A model generated the notes under the pieces. That model was given only the letters and a program-made list of their open reading frames with translations, ran no database searches and was not told the origin of the DNA. A stretch of DNA of 37,325 nt. It comes from an uncultured Olsenella sp. Lineage in GTDB: Bacteria > Actinomycetota > Coriobacteriia > Coriobacteriales > Atopobiaceae. Within the stretch, counting starts at the first letter, position 1. Each line of letters opens with the position of its first letter. The position numbers and the translations under genes were made by a program. The stretch covers positions 1 through 37,325 of the forward strand of contig UQIF01000022.1 of NCBI GenBank assembly GCA_900540955.1. The letters are read 5' to 3'. Positions 12,076-20,380 of the stretch are shown here, one piece after another.

Positions 12076-14787
12076 TCACCCGGTGTTCTGGAGGCCGGCG
12101 GCGACGCCGGAGACGGTGCACAGGATGAGGTAGATGAAGCGCTCCTTCTCCTCGGGCGTGAGCTTGTCGCCCTCGATACGCAGCGTGCGCAGGCCGAGCG
12201 CCTGGGTGACGGAGAGCACGTTGACGAACGGCAGGCGCATGCGAATGACGGGGCCGAGGACGCGGCGGTGCTGCAGCGGCCACTCGTCGCCGACGATGGC
12301 GAGCACCCACTTGCGCGTGAGCTCCATCTCGTCGAGGACCTTCTTGTTCAGGTCCTCGCGGTCGCCGAGCGCGAGGTAGATCCTGCCGATGCGCTCATCG
12401 GTCTTGGAGAGCGACATCTCGATGTTGTCGATGAAGGTCGCGAAGACCGGCCACTCCTTGTACGCGGCCTGGAGCTGCTCGAGGTCGCCGAATCTCTCGC
12501 ACGCGGTGCCGAGGCCGTACCATGCGGCCAGGTTGATGCGAGCCTGAGACCAAGAGAAGATCCACGGAATGGTGCGCAGGTCGTCGAGCGACTTGGCGCC
12601 GAGGCCGCGCTTGGCCGGGCGGCTGCCGATGGGCATGAGGCCAACCTCGGTGAGCGGCGTGACGGTGCTGAACCAGGAGGCGAAGTCCTCGCTGTTCAGA
12701 AGGTCGAGGTAGCGCTCGTGGGAGGCATCGTCGAGGGAGCGAGCCAGGTCGGCGTACTTCTCGGTGGACTCGGTGTTGGTCCACTCAACGGAAGGCGCGG
12801 ACTGAAGCAGGGTGGCGCCGGCGACGGACTCGATGTGGCGACGGGCCAGCGTCGGGTCCCCGTAGCGGGCAAAGATGACCTCGCCCTGCTCGGTGAGCTT
12901 GAAGCGGCAGTTGACCGAGCCCTTGGGCTGCGAGAGGACGGCGCGGTTTGCCGGGCCGCCGCCTCGGCCCACGGCGCCGCCGCGGCCATGCATCAGGATG
13001 AGGTCGATGCCGTTGGCATCCGCCCACTTGGCGATTTCGGCCTGGGCCTTATGCAGCGTGAGGGTGGCAGACGTCGGGCCGGCGTCCTTGGAGGAGTCAG
13101 AGTAGCCAAGCATGACCTCGAGCCGGCCGCCTGTCTGGGCAAGGCGACGGCGGACATCGGGGAGCTTGATCATTTCGTCGAGCGTGTCGACGGCGCCAAG
13201 AAGGTCCTCGAGCTGCTCGAACAGCGGGATGACGTCGAGCACGGGCACGTCGTCCTCGTGCGCGAACGCGAGGCGCGCGAGCTCATAGACGTCGGCAATG
13301 TTCTGCGCGGACTTGGTGAACGAGATGATGTAGCGGCGAGCGGCGTCGACGCCGTTCTTGCGCTGGATCTGGCCGATGGCACGGAAGGTCTCGAGCACCT
13401 CCTGCGTCATGGGCGCGAGCTGGCCGCGCTCGCCCCAGCGCCCGTGCTCGCGGATGTCGGCGAGGGCGCGGGAGTGGACCACGGAGTGCTGACGGAACTC
13501 CATCTCGACCATGTGGAAGCCGAAGCTCTGGGCCTGCCAGATGAGCTTCTGGACCGGGCCGTAGGCGGTGCGGGCGGCGCCGGCGGCGGCCAGGGACTCC
13601 TGGACGATTCTAAGGTCGTTGATGAAGTCGTCGCAGGTGGAATACATGATGTCGGCCGTGCGGACGATGGTCGCGCGCAGGCGCTCGGAGATAACGATCA
13701 TGCAGGCGCGGTGCAGCTCGGAGGCGCTGATGCCGATGGCGCGCGTGGTGATGGCCTCGCTCATCTCGCACTGGTGGTTCCAGAGGTTGATGAGCTTGTC
13801 GGAAGGCTCGGTCGAGATGCCGTCCATCGTGAGGTTGCGGCCGATGGCAAGGGTCGCGTCGGCCAGTGCGCCCAGCATGTGGGTGCGGAACTTCTCGGCG
13901 ACCTTGCGGCTCACCTTGGCGGTGACGTTGGGGTTGCCGTCGCGGTCGGAGCCGATCCAGCTGCCGGGGTGGAAGAACGCGGGGCAGACGGGCGGCACGG
14001 TGCCGGCCTTGTCGCCGAGCTCCCAGTCGTCGAAGCGGCGGTAGACCTCGGGCACCATCTCGAACAGGGTGCTGTCGAAGATGTCGATGATGGTGTCGGC
14101 CTCCTCGACGGGGGTCGGTTTCTTGTGCGCGATGGGGCTCGTGCGGAAGAGCGCGTCGATCTCCTGCAGCAGGCGGCGCTCGTTGTCGAGCAGGGCGATG
14201 CCGCCCAGGCCCTCGTGCTGCTCGAGCAGGCCGGCGATGCGGCGGATCTTGCCCTCGACGGCCTTACGACGGGCCTCGGTGGGGTGTGCGGTGAACACGG
14301 GGTGGAACTCGAGGCGGTTAAGAAGGGCGTTGGCCTTGCCGCGGCCGCACTCGTCGACTAGCTGGCGGTAGGCGACGGTGAGGTCGTTGATAGGGTCGTC
14401 GGGGTTGCCGACGGGCACCTCGCTCTCGCGCTTGCGCAAAGACTTTACGCGGTAGTTCTCCTCGCAGATGTTGGCAAGGTGGAAGAACGTGACGAACGCG
14501 CGCATGAGCAGCGTGGTGTTCTTGTCGTCGAGCTCGGTGATGATGGACGCCATGTCCTCGAAGGCCTCGTGCTCCTCCGGGTTCTCGTTGGCATCGTCGT
14601 TCATCAAGATGGCGTCAAAGAGCAGGACGTCGAAGATGGCGCGGAGGTCCTGGTCGGCCTCCTCGAGGACTTTGCGGACCAGGCGCAGGAAAAGCGCCAT
14701 GTTGTTCCGGATCTGATCCGGAACATCGACGCCTTGGAGCGCCTCGAGCGCCGCGGTTTCCTCGATGGTGAGCTTCTTCTTTGTCAA
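12076..14787 (-). CDS. ppc: Phosphoenolpyruvate carboxylase
   Basis: This 903-residue cytoplasmic enzyme carboxylates PEP with bicarbonate to oxaloacetate, feeding the C4 acids of fermentation and amino-acid synthesis. The active-site motif FHPVFTAHPTEARR has the catalytic His168. GSDRDGNPNVT and the PEP-binding loop MHGRGGAVGRGGGPA are complete, and the C-terminus LQNTG is the usual family ending. Length is typical. The start is TTG at 14787, 10 nt after AGGAGGGAG; no nearby ATG fits as well. It is monocistronic with its own promoter (14842-14870) and two terminators. Confidence 0.97.
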   Translation of the reverse strand: MTKKKLTIEETAALEALQGVDVPDQIRNNMALFLRLVRKVLEEADQDLRAIFDVLLFDAILMNDDANENPEEHEAFEDMASIITELDDKNTTLLMRAFVTFFHLANICEENYRVKSLRKRESEVPVGNPDDPINDLTVAYRQLVDECGRGKANALLNRLEFHPVFTAHPTEARRKAVEGKIRRIAGLLEQHEGLGGIALLDNERRLLQEIDALFRTSPIAHKKPTPVEEADTIIDIFDSTLFEMVPEVYRRFDDWELGDKAGTVPPVCPAFFHPGSWIGSDRDGNPNVTAKVSRKVAEKFRTHMLGALADATLAIGRNLTMDGISTEPSDKLINLWNHQCEMSEAITTRAIGISASELHRACMIVISERLRATIVRTADIMYSTCDDFINDLRIVQESLAAAGAARTAYGPVQKLIWQAQSFGFHMVEMEFRQHSVVHSRALADIREHGRWGERGQLAPMTQEVLETFRAIGQIQRKNGVDAARRYIISFTKSAQNIADVYELARLAFAHEDDVPVLDVIPLFEQLEDLLGAVDTLDEMIKLPDVRRRLAQTGGRLEVMLGYSDSSKDAGPTSATLTLHKAQAEIAKWADANGIDLILMHGRGGAVGRGGGPANRAVLSQPKGSVNCRFKLTEQGEVIFARYGDPTLARRHIESVAGATLLQSAPSVEWTNTESTEKYADLARSLDDASHERYLDLLNSEDFASWFSTVTPLTEVGLMPIGSRPAKRGLGAKSLDDLRTIPWIFSWSQARINLAAWYGLGTACERFGDLEQLQAAYKEWPVFATFIDNIEMSLSKTDERIGRIYLALGDREDLNKKVLDEMELTRKWVLAIVGDEWPLQHRRVLGPVIRMRLPFVNVLSVTQALGLRTLRIEGDKLTPEEKERFIYLILCTVSGVAAGLQNTG

Positions 14788-14841
14788 CGCGTCTCCCTCC
14801 TAGGGGCCACGGCCAAGCCGCGGCATGGTTCGACGAATATT

Positions 14842-14870
14842 AAGATACCCCGATTACCGCCCGCCGACAA
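14842..14870 (-). promoter_or_regulatory. ppc promoter
   Basis: On the minus strand TTGTCG (14865-14870) and TATCTT (14842-14847) are separated by 17 nt. The -10 hexamer equals that of the feoA promoter. The transcript would have a leader of about 50 nt. Confidence 0.45.
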
Positions 14871-14944
14871 AATTAAGCCGCTGGCGAAACTGAGTGTTCA
14901 CGGTAGGTTCTCCGGGCTTTAGTGGCGGGCGCACCCGCCTGGAT

Positions 14945-14950
14945 TACAAT
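14945..14950 (+). promoter_or_regulatory. Candidate -10 (TACAAT) of the flippase-like gene
   Basis: TACAAT lies 38 nt upstream of the ATG at 14989. The -35 region is G+C-rich and unconvincing. Confidence 0.4.
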
Positions 14951-14988
14951 CGAGTCCTGCAAGCAATCGCAAGGAGGATGCCCCTCGA

Positions 14989-16470
14989 ATGGCCAAAAGC
15001 CCGATCAAGAACCTCACCCTCAAAGTCGAGGGAAAGAAAGCCCGCAAGCCAAAGAAGGACCGCAAGGCCTCGAAAGTTGGTCTCTTCGGCCGCGCCGCCA
15101 CCGGAGCCGACGCCGCAAGCGCAAACGCCAAGAAGCCCGCCAAGCAGCCGGGGCCCCTTCGCCGCGCCGTGGACAAGTGGTGGAACCGCCTGATCGCCGC
15201 CGTCTTCGGCGGGCAGGAGTCGGCACGCTCCGAGCAGTACCTCGCCCACCAGACCACGCGCGACTACGTGCTCAACACCTGCGGTCAGGCGGCCTGGGGC
15301 GCACTGTTCCCGCTGCTCACCATGGTGTGCACCTGGATCGTCGGCGCCGAGAAGGCCGGCCTCTTCTCGATGGCGTTCACCATCGGCACGCTTCTTTTGT
15401 TCCTCGCGAACTTCGGCACGCGCACCTACCAGGTCTCAGACATCGACGAGATGCAGTCTTTCGCCGACTACCAGGTTCATCGCGTCATCACCTGCGCGGC
15501 GATGCTGCTCGTGGGCTATGCCTACTGCAGGACGCGCGAGTACGCCGACCCGATGATGTCCATCTGCATGGGCGTGCTGGTGTTCCGCGCTGTCGACGGC
15601 CTTGCCGACGTCTACGAGGGGCGCCTGCAGCAAAAGGACAAGCTCTACCTCGCCGGGCTCTCGCAGGGCGTGCGCTGCGCAGGCAGCTTCGTCACGTTCT
15701 CCGCGGTGCTGCTTCTGACCCGCAACCTCGCATGGGCGAGCTGGGGCATGGCGATTGCGGCCGTGGGCTCGCTGGTCGTGCTCAGCATACCCCTCGCGTT
15801 CTTCGAGACCGACCGCGGCGACAAGGCGACGCTTCGCGGCGTGCGAGAGCTCTTCTCTGCCTGCTGGCCGCTGTTTGCCGCGCTGTTCCTGTACAACATG
15901 ATCGACTCGATGCCGAAGTTCGCCATGGAAGGTGCGCTGTCCTACGACAACCAGCTCTACTACAACGCCATGTACTTCCCCGCGCACACCATCCTGATGA
16001 TCAGCGCCTTCGTGTACAAGCCGCAGCTCGTAAGGCTTGCGCGCATCTGGGACGACCCCGAGAAGCGCCACCGCTTCGATTTGCTCGTGCTCGCGATGAT
16101 CGGCGTGATCGCGCTGACAACGGGAGTAATGGCACTGTTCATGGGCACCATTGGCATCCCGATGCTCAACCTCATGTACGGCCTCGACTTCGAGCAGTTC
16201 CGAAGCCTCGTCTACGTCATGGTGGGCACGGGCGGCGTCTGCGCGTGCGTCGACTTCCTTTACCAGATCATCACCGTGCTGCGCGCCCAGAGCGAGGTCA
16301 CGCTCTACTACGGCGCCGCGTTCGCGTTCAGCGTGCCTGTGTCGATGCTGCTCGTCAACTTCGCGGGGCTCTCGGGCGCCGTCGTCGGCTCGCTCGTCTG
16401 CATGGCGATCCTGCTGCTGCTCCTTCTGCTGCAGTTCTTCACGATCCGGCAGAAAGCCGCCCGCCTATAA
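14989..16470 (+). CDS. Polysaccharide (lipid-linked oligosaccharide) flippase-like membrane protein
   Basis: The 493-residue protein has a Lys/Ala-rich cytoplasmic N-terminus (about 1-60), then roughly 12 hydrophobic helices, in the pattern of the MOP/MVF superfamily (Wzx/RfbX-type flippases, MATE). Membrane helices can be seen at GALFPLLTMVCTWIVG, AFTIGTLLLFLANFG, VITCAAMLLVGYAY and onward to VVGSLVCMAILLLLLLLQFF at the C-terminus. It probably moves a lipid-linked glycan across the membrane, but no glycosyltransferase genes adjoin it, so the substrate is unknown. The ATG at 14989 has AAGGAGG about 10 nt upstream. It is monocistronic, divergent from ppc, and ends at a long palindrome. Confidence 0.8.
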   Translation: MAKSPIKNLTLKVEGKKARKPKKDRKASKVGLFGRAATGADAASANAKKPAKQPGPLRRAVDKWWNRLIAAVFGGQESARSEQYLAHQTTRDYVLNTCGQAAWGALFPLLTMVCTWIVGAEKAGLFSMAFTIGTLLLFLANFGTRTYQVSDIDEMQSFADYQVHRVITCAAMLLVGYAYCRTREYADPMMSICMGVLVFRAVDGLADVYEGRLQQKDKLYLAGLSQGVRCAGSFVTFSAVLLLTRNLAWASWGMAIAAVGSLVVLSIPLAFFETDRGDKATLRGVRELFSACWPLFAALFLYNMIDSMPKFAMEGALSYDNQLYYNAMYFPAHTILMISAFVYKPQLVRLARIWDDPEKRHRFDLLVLAMIGVIALTTGVMALFMGTIGIPMLNLMYGLDFEQFRSLVYVMVGTGGVCACVDFLYQIITVLRAQSEVTLYYGAAFAFSVPVSMLLVNFAGLSGAVVGSLVCMAILLLLLLLQFFTIRQKAARL

Positions 16471-16500
16471 CACTCACGTTCGCAACGAGCCTCAGATCGC

Positions 16501-16568
16501 CTAACTCCCACACAGCGGACGCATTCGGACCGGTTTCGGCCAAAATGCGTCCGCTGTGTGGGAGTTAG
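16501..16568. terminator. Bidirectional palindrome between convergent genes (25-bp perfect arms)
   Basis: The arms at 16501-16525 and 16544-16568 are perfectly complementary (begin CTAACTCCCACACAGCGG), with an 18-nt loop that itself contains GGACCGG and CGGCC. It lies between the 3' ends of the flippase-like gene and crcB, so a terminator for both strands is likely, but neither side has a U-run. Confidence 0.6.
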
Positions 16569-16583
16569 ACGTTACCGTACGGT

Positions 16584-16958
16584 TTAAGCGGCCATGGCGG
16601 TACCGAGGCGTGTGCCCGCCCAAACGGCAAGAAGGCACACGGCGACGTTGGCGGCCACGTTGGCCGCCGCGCCGGCGGCGTTGCCGGACTGCATGAGGCC
16701 GAAGGTCTCGTTCGTAAACGTCGAGAACGTGGAGAGTCCGCCGCAAAGCCCCACCGTAAGAAGGGACTTCATCTCGGGTGGAAGCGGGCTAGCGGCGTTA
16801 ACCCCGCTCACGAGGCCGATGACCAGGCCCGCGAATACGTTGGCGACGAAGGTTCCCGCGGGGAGCCCCGGCAGCACGGCGCCGAGCGCGCGGCCGATTC
16901 CCCAGCGGCCGAGGCTTCCCGCCGCGCCGCCCACCGCCACCGCAAGAGCCTCTAGCAT
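16584..16958 (-). CDS. crcB: Fluoride channel CrcB/FluC
   Basis: This 124-residue, four-helix membrane protein is a Fluc-type fluoride exporter, which forms a dual-topology dimer. The conserved motifs are GGAAGSLGRWGIGR (10-23), GTFVANVFAGLVIGL (35-49, with Asn40) and GLCGGLSTFSTF (70-81, the fluoride-pore Phe/Ser/Thr track). The ATG at 16958 follows GGGGAGG and overlaps the stop of the upstream NAD(P)H oxidoreductase gene by 7 bases. Actinobacteria often carry two crcB genes in tandem, but only one is present here. I did not see a fluoride riboswitch. Confidence 0.93.
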   Translation of the reverse strand: MLEALAVAVGGAAGSLGRWGIGRALGAVLPGLPAGTFVANVFAGLVIGLVSGVNAASPLPPEMKSLLTVGLCGGLSTFSTFTNETFGLMQSGNAAGAAANVAANVAVCLLAVWAGTRLGTAMAA

Positions 16959-17557
16959 GCCGCAACCTCCCCTGCCGCAATTCTCTCGACCTCGGCGAGC
17001 CAATCCCTTCGGTCCTCGGGCGTCGACAGATCGATGCCACCGAAGTTGTGCCATGCCCTGTGCTCGACGCCGAGCTGCGCGAACGTGCCGTCCATAAGCG
17101 TCGCCATGATGGAGGCGCGCAGGTGCTCGGTCGGCTCGGCGGAGGTGGTAAAGACGTCGACCGATTCGATGATGCTGCCGAGCGTGCCCGAAAGTCCGTG
17201 GCCCGTCGCCTCCCACGAGAAACCTACAAGCATGACCTTGTCGATCCAGCCCTTGAGCATGGCGGGGATATCGTTCCACCACACGGGGGCAACGAGCACC
17301 AGGTGGCGGGCGCGCGAAAGCTGACCCTGATAGCGGCGGACGAGCTCATCGTTCGTCCCACCCTCGCCGTAAAGCGCGAGGTCGGAGGCGCGCAGCACCG
17401 GGTCGAAGCCGTCAGCGTACAGATCGCAGACCTCGAAGGAGCGTCCCACGCGGTCGAGCCCCGCCTCGACGGCCGTGAGCACCGCGGCGCTCAGGCTCAT
17501 CTCGTATGGATGGCAGTACACGATTAAGGTATCGATTGATTTTTCGGTTTCGGTCAT
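16952..17557 (-). CDS. NAD(P)H-dependent oxidoreductase, flavodoxin-like fold
   Basis: The 201-residue protein has the fold of NQO1/MdaB/KefF-type quinone reductases: TLIVYCHPYEMSLSAAV at the FMN phosphate loop, DLYADGFDP, and APVWWNDIPAMLKGWIDKVM, the flavin-ring loop. It probably carries FMN and reduces quinones or similar oxidants with NAD(P)H in the cytoplasm. Length is usual. The ATG at 17557 has AAGAAGGGC upstream. It is translationally coupled to crcB (7-base overlap), an unusual partner. A possible -10 (TACAAG) lies in the 85-bp gap after tlyA, but no clear -35. Confidence 0.85.
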   Translation of the reverse strand: MTETEKSIDTLIVYCHPYEMSLSAAVLTAVEAGLDRVGRSFEVCDLYADGFDPVLRASDLALYGEGGTNDELVRRYQGQLSRARHLVLVAPVWWNDIPAMLKGWIDKVMLVGFSWEATGHGLSGTLGSIIESVDVFTTSAEPTEHLRASIMATLMDGTFAQLGVEHRAWHNFGGIDLSTPEDRRDWLAEVERIAAGEVAAC

Positions 17558-17642
17558 GTCATGCCCTTCTTCAGCGACGATGCCACGACCTTAGCACGCC
17601 AGGCCGACACGCGCCGACCTTGTAATCACAGAGTAAGAAGCC

Positions 17643-18380
17643 CTAAGCCCCGCGGACACCGAGCATAAGGTACTCGATGTTACCTTTAGCGCCGTGGATA
17701 GGGCTCTCGCAAACACCCTGCACAGCAAGGCCGGAGCCCTCGAACGCCTCGCGGACGCGCGCGATCGCGGCGTCGCGCACCGACTGGTCACGGACGACGC
17801 CGCCCTCCCCCACGTCCTCGCGGGGGGCTTCGAACTGAGGCTTGACCAATGTGAGGAAGCGACCGTCAGGGCGCAGAAGCTCCAGCACGGCAGGCAGCAC
17901 ACAGGTCACCGAGGTAAACGAGACATCACATACCGCAAGGTCAAAGGCACCTGACCCCACGATGCCGGGGACGTCCACGATGTTTGTGCGCTCGAGCAGG
18001 TGAACGCGGGCATCCTGCCTAAGGCCCCAGTCGAACTGCGCGTAGCCGACGTCGACCGAAGTCACGTGGGCAGCGCCGCGACGCAGCAAACAGTCGGTGA
18101 AGCCGCCGGTCGAGCAGCCCACATCGAGGCAATCGAGCCCCGCAGGGTCCACCCCAAAGGCGTCTAGGCCGCGCTCGAGCTTCAAGCCACCGCGGCTCAC
18201 GAATGCGCCATGCCCCTTGACGTGGAGCGGAAGGCCAACGGCCACGCGCTCCCCCGCCGAGGTCAGGCGACGGTCAGAAGTAGAGACCTCGCCCGCCATG
18301 ACGGCGCGCAAGGCCTCATCCTTCGATGCAAAGAATCCCTGCTCGACGAGCTCCTCGTCAAGCCGACGCTTCTTTGCCAC
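17643..18380 (-). CDS. tlyA: TlyA-family rRNA 2'-O-methyltransferase
   Basis: The 245-residue protein joins an N-terminal S4 RNA-binding domain (RRLDEELVEQGFFASKDEAL, about 1-60) to a FtsJ-like SAM methyltransferase (LDCLDVGCSTGGFTDCLLRR, DVGYAQFDWGLR, VCDVSF, LVKPQFEAPRE). TlyA proteins methylate 16S (C1409) and 23S (C1920) rRNA and are needed for capreomycin sensitivity in mycobacteria; hemolysin naming is historical. The GTG start at 18380 shares one base with the xseB stop (TAGTG), and it is the last gene of efp-asp23-nusB-xseB-tlyA. In related genomes nadK often follows; here it does not. Confidence 0.93.
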   Translation of the reverse strand: MAKKRRLDEELVEQGFFASKDEALRAVMAGEVSTSDRRLTSAGERVAVGLPLHVKGHGAFVSRGGLKLERGLDAFGVDPAGLDCLDVGCSTGGFTDCLLRRGAAHVTSVDVGYAQFDWGLRQDARVHLLERTNIVDVPGIVGSGAFDLAVCDVSFTSVTCVLPAVLELLRPDGRFLTLVKPQFEAPREDVGEGGVVRDQSVRDAAIARVREAFEGSGLAVQGVCESPIHGAKGNIEYLMLGVRGA

Positions 18381-18673
18381 TATGCGTTCTCCTGGGCGGA
18401 AGCGGCCTCGACCGCCTCGCCGCCCGATGCATCCTCGCCAGCGGCCTCGCCCTTATTGGCAACCCGCTCCTCGAGCTGGGCCGCCTCCTCGGGCGAGAAG
18501 TCCGTGGCGTCGACCATGTCGACGGCCTTGGACCCGAGCGCGATGGCCTCGTCAAAGAGGTCGAGCGAGCGCTCTAGCGAGACGTCCTTGTCGCGCACCT
18601 GAGACACGATGTCGTCGAGTCGCTCGGTGATCTGCGGGAACGTCTGATACTTGGAAGTGTCGACGCGGGCCAT
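18380..18673 (-). CDS. xseB: Exodeoxyribonuclease VII small subunit
   Basis: The 97-residue protein has the XseB helical hairpin TFPQITERLDDIVSQVRDKD and VSLERSLDLFDEAIALG (about 11-47), then an acidic, low-complexity tail (about 60-97) unusual for the family. XseB binds XseA to form exonuclease VII; no xseA lies in the window. The ATG at 18673 overlaps the nusB stop by one base (TAATG), and the stop overlaps the tlyA start (TAGTG), so it is translated in a coupled chain. Confidence 0.9.
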   Translation of the reverse strand: MARVDTSKYQTFPQITERLDDIVSQVRDKDVSLERSLDLFDEAIALGSKAVDMVDATDFSPEEAAQLEERVANKGEAAGEDASGGEAVEAASAQENA

Positions 18674-19311
18674 TACCAGACGTCCTCGTCGTCTTCCTCG
18701 ATGGTGCCCGGGCCCTCGACGTACCAGATGCCGCCGGTGAGCTCGTCGCCCAGGTCGGCGCCGAAGGGCAGCGGCTCGCTTTCGTCCTCGGGCTCCTCCC
18801 AGACGTCGTTCTTGCCGCCCTCGAGGGCATACTGGACGTCGGCGGAGGACTCGCCACGGGCGGCGAGGTCCTCGTGGGCCTTGGCGACGACGTCAACGCC
18901 GGCCTCGAGGTCGTCAGCGACGCGGCCGAGCAGGCCGTTGATGAACTTCGAGGACTCGTCGGTGCCGTAGCACTTGGCGAGGCGCACGACCTCGTCGATG
19001 GCAACGGGCACGTCGACCTCGGGTACGAAGATCATCTCGTAGAGCGAGAGACGCAGCAGGTTGCGGTCAACCGCAGGCATGCGATTGATCGCCCAGCTCT
19101 CGGAGCGGGTCGCGATGATGGCGTCGAGGTCGTGGCGGACCCCGTCGCAGCCCACCGCGAGCTCGCGCGCGAAGTCGCGAAGCGGGCCGTTGTCGAGGGC
19201 GTACTCGCCGTCGAGTACCTCAGGCACGGTGCGACCTGACGCCTCGGCCTGGAACATGAGCTGCAGCGCTTGGCTGCGGGCGCGGGTGCGCCCTCCGAAT
19301 CGAACTGCCAC
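18673..19311 (-). CDS. nusB: Transcription antitermination factor NusB with acidic C-terminal extension
   Basis: The first 140 residues of this 212-residue protein are NusB: RTRARSQALQLMFQAEASGR, WAINRMPAVDRNLLRLSLYE, VDVPVAIDEVVRLAKCYGTD, SSKFINGLLGRV. NusB binds boxA RNA with NusE (S10) in antitermination of rRNA operons. Residues about 150-212 are an added acidic tail ending EEDDEDVW, not seen in usual NusB proteins of about 135-165 residues. The GTG at 19311 has GAAGGAG and lies just after the asp23 stop. Confidence 0.93.
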   Translation of the reverse strand: MAVRFGGRTRARSQALQLMFQAEASGRTVPEVLDGEYALDNGPLRDFARELAVGCDGVRHDLDAIIATRSESWAINRMPAVDRNLLRLSLYEMIFVPEVDVPVAIDEVVRLAKCYGTDESSKFINGLLGRVADDLEAGVDVVAKAHEDLAARGESSADVQYALEGGKNDVWEEPEDESEPLPFGADLGDELTGGIWYVEGPGTIEEDDEDVW

Positions 19312-19312
19312 C

Positions 19313-19675
19313 TTACTCCTTCGGGAAGACGAGGCTGTCGATGCAGACGTCGACGCCGTCGACGGCGACGCCCATCTGCTCGGTCACGGCATCGGCGACC
19401 GCCTCGCGGACATCGTCCGCGAGCTTGGTGAAGGGATAGCCGTAGAAGACGGCGAGGTGCACGACCACATGCAGGGCATCGCCCTCGACATACGACTCGA
19501 CCGCGACCTCCGGAGAGACGGTGCGGCTCGTGAACACGGAGATGAGGCTCGACGCAATGTCGTTGCCGCCCACGGAAGCGACGCCGTCGACGCGCTTGGC
19601 GGCGAGGCTCACGATGGTCGAGACGACGCTCTTTGAGATGCCGATACCAGAGACGTTAAGCTCGCTCTCTGCCAT
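19313..19675 (-). CDS. Asp23/Gls24 family protein
   Basis: This 120-residue protein is of the Asp23/Gls24 (DUF322, YqhY-like) family: LNVSGIGISKSVVSTIVSLA, KRVDGVASVGG, and VVVHLAVFYGYPFTKLADDV. It has no membrane segment. In Firmicutes the YqhY form sits between efp/accBC and nusB, as here, and in B. subtilis is linked to lipid metabolism; a membrane or envelope role is inferred. The ATG at 19675 has GAGGAGGG. A terminator separates it from efp, though the genes run the same way. Confidence 0.9.
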   Translation of the reverse strand: MAESELNVSGIGISKSVVSTIVSLAAKRVDGVASVGGNDIASSLISVFTSRTVSPEVAVESYVEGDALHVVVHLAVFYGYPFTKLADDVREAVADAVTEQMGVAVDGVDVCIDSLVFPKE

Positions 19676-19692
19676 GGAACCCTCCTCGTTGG

Positions 19693-19719
19693 AAAAGCCG
19701 CCCCGGCATGCGCCGGGGC
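19693..19719 (-). terminator. Intrinsic terminator between efp and asp23
   Basis: GCCCCGGC pairs with GCCGGGGC (19700-19707/19712-19719), a perfect 8-bp stem with a 4-nt loop, followed on the minus strand by GGCTTTTCC. Confidence 0.6.
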
Positions 19720-19740
19720 CTGCGGTTGATGTGCTGACGA

Positions 19741-20307
19741 CTAGACGCGGGAGACGAACTTGCCCTCGCGGGTGTCGATCTTGATGACCTCGCCCTCGTT
19801 AAGGTACAGCGGGACCTGCACCACGGCACCGGTCTCGATGGTGGCAGGCTTGCTGCCGCCCTGGACGGTGTCGCCCTTGAAGCCCGGGTCGGTCTCGGTG
19901 ATGGCGGCCTCGATGAACATCGGGGGCTGGACGGTGAGGAGGTCATCGTCAGCGTACATGAGCAGGCAGGTGTCGTTCTCCTTGAACCACTTGGCGTTGT
20001 CGCCGATGAACTCCTCGGACACGGGGATCTGGTCGTAGGTCTCCATGTCCATGAAGTAGTAGTGATTGCCGTCGTTGTAGAGGTACTGCATCTCCTTGGT
20101 GGTGAGCATCACGGAGTCGAACTTAGAGCCGGCGTTGCAGGTCTGGTCGCTGATGACGCGGCCGGAACGGAGGTCCTTGAGCTTATAGCGAACGAAAGCG
20201 CCGCCCTTGCCCGGCTTGACGTGCTGGAACTCGACGAGGGTATAGATCTTATCCTTGATCTTGAGGCCCATGCCGTTCTTGAACTCGGCGGTGCTGATCT
20301 GCTGCAT
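19741..20307 (-). CDS. efp: Translation elongation factor P
   Basis: This 188-residue protein has three domains and relieves ribosome stalling on polyproline stretches. It starts MQQISTAEFKNGMGLKIKD, and the tip lysine is Lys34 in HVKPGKGGAFVRYKLKD. The OB domain CLLMYADDDLLTVQPP and C-terminal domain TDPGFKGDTVQGG...ATIETGAVVQVPLYL follow. Length is normal. The start at 20307 is the first ATG matching the family N-terminus; a long in-frame extension upstream crosses the promoter and is rejected. AAGGAAAGAGAG lies before it. The gene has its own extended -10 promoter. Confidence 0.97.
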   Translation of the reverse strand: MQQISTAEFKNGMGLKIKDKIYTLVEFQHVKPGKGGAFVRYKLKDLRSGRVISDQTCNAGSKFDSVMLTTKEMQYLYNDGNHYYFMDMETYDQIPVSEEFIGDNAKWFKENDTCLLMYADDDLLTVQPPMFIEAAITETDPGFKGDTVQGGSKPATIETGAVVQVPLYLNEGEVIKIDTREGKFVSRV

Positions 20308-20362
20308 CGAAAGACTCTCTTTCCTTTGTTGCCCTGGCGGGCAGGTTGCATACATTTGGAGA

Positions 20363-20371
20363 ATTATAGCA
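20363..20371 (-). promoter_or_regulatory. efp promoter (extended -10 TGCTATAAT)
   Basis: On the minus strand TGCTATAAT is a consensus extended -10, 56 nt before the efp ATG and just after the DUF956 stop. No -35 is needed or seen. Confidence 0.6.
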
Positions 20372-20380
20372 CCAGGCGGC

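Noticed and set aside
12007..14361. A 784-codon open frame opposite ppc
   Set aside because: Same reason: antisense shadow with low-complexity product.
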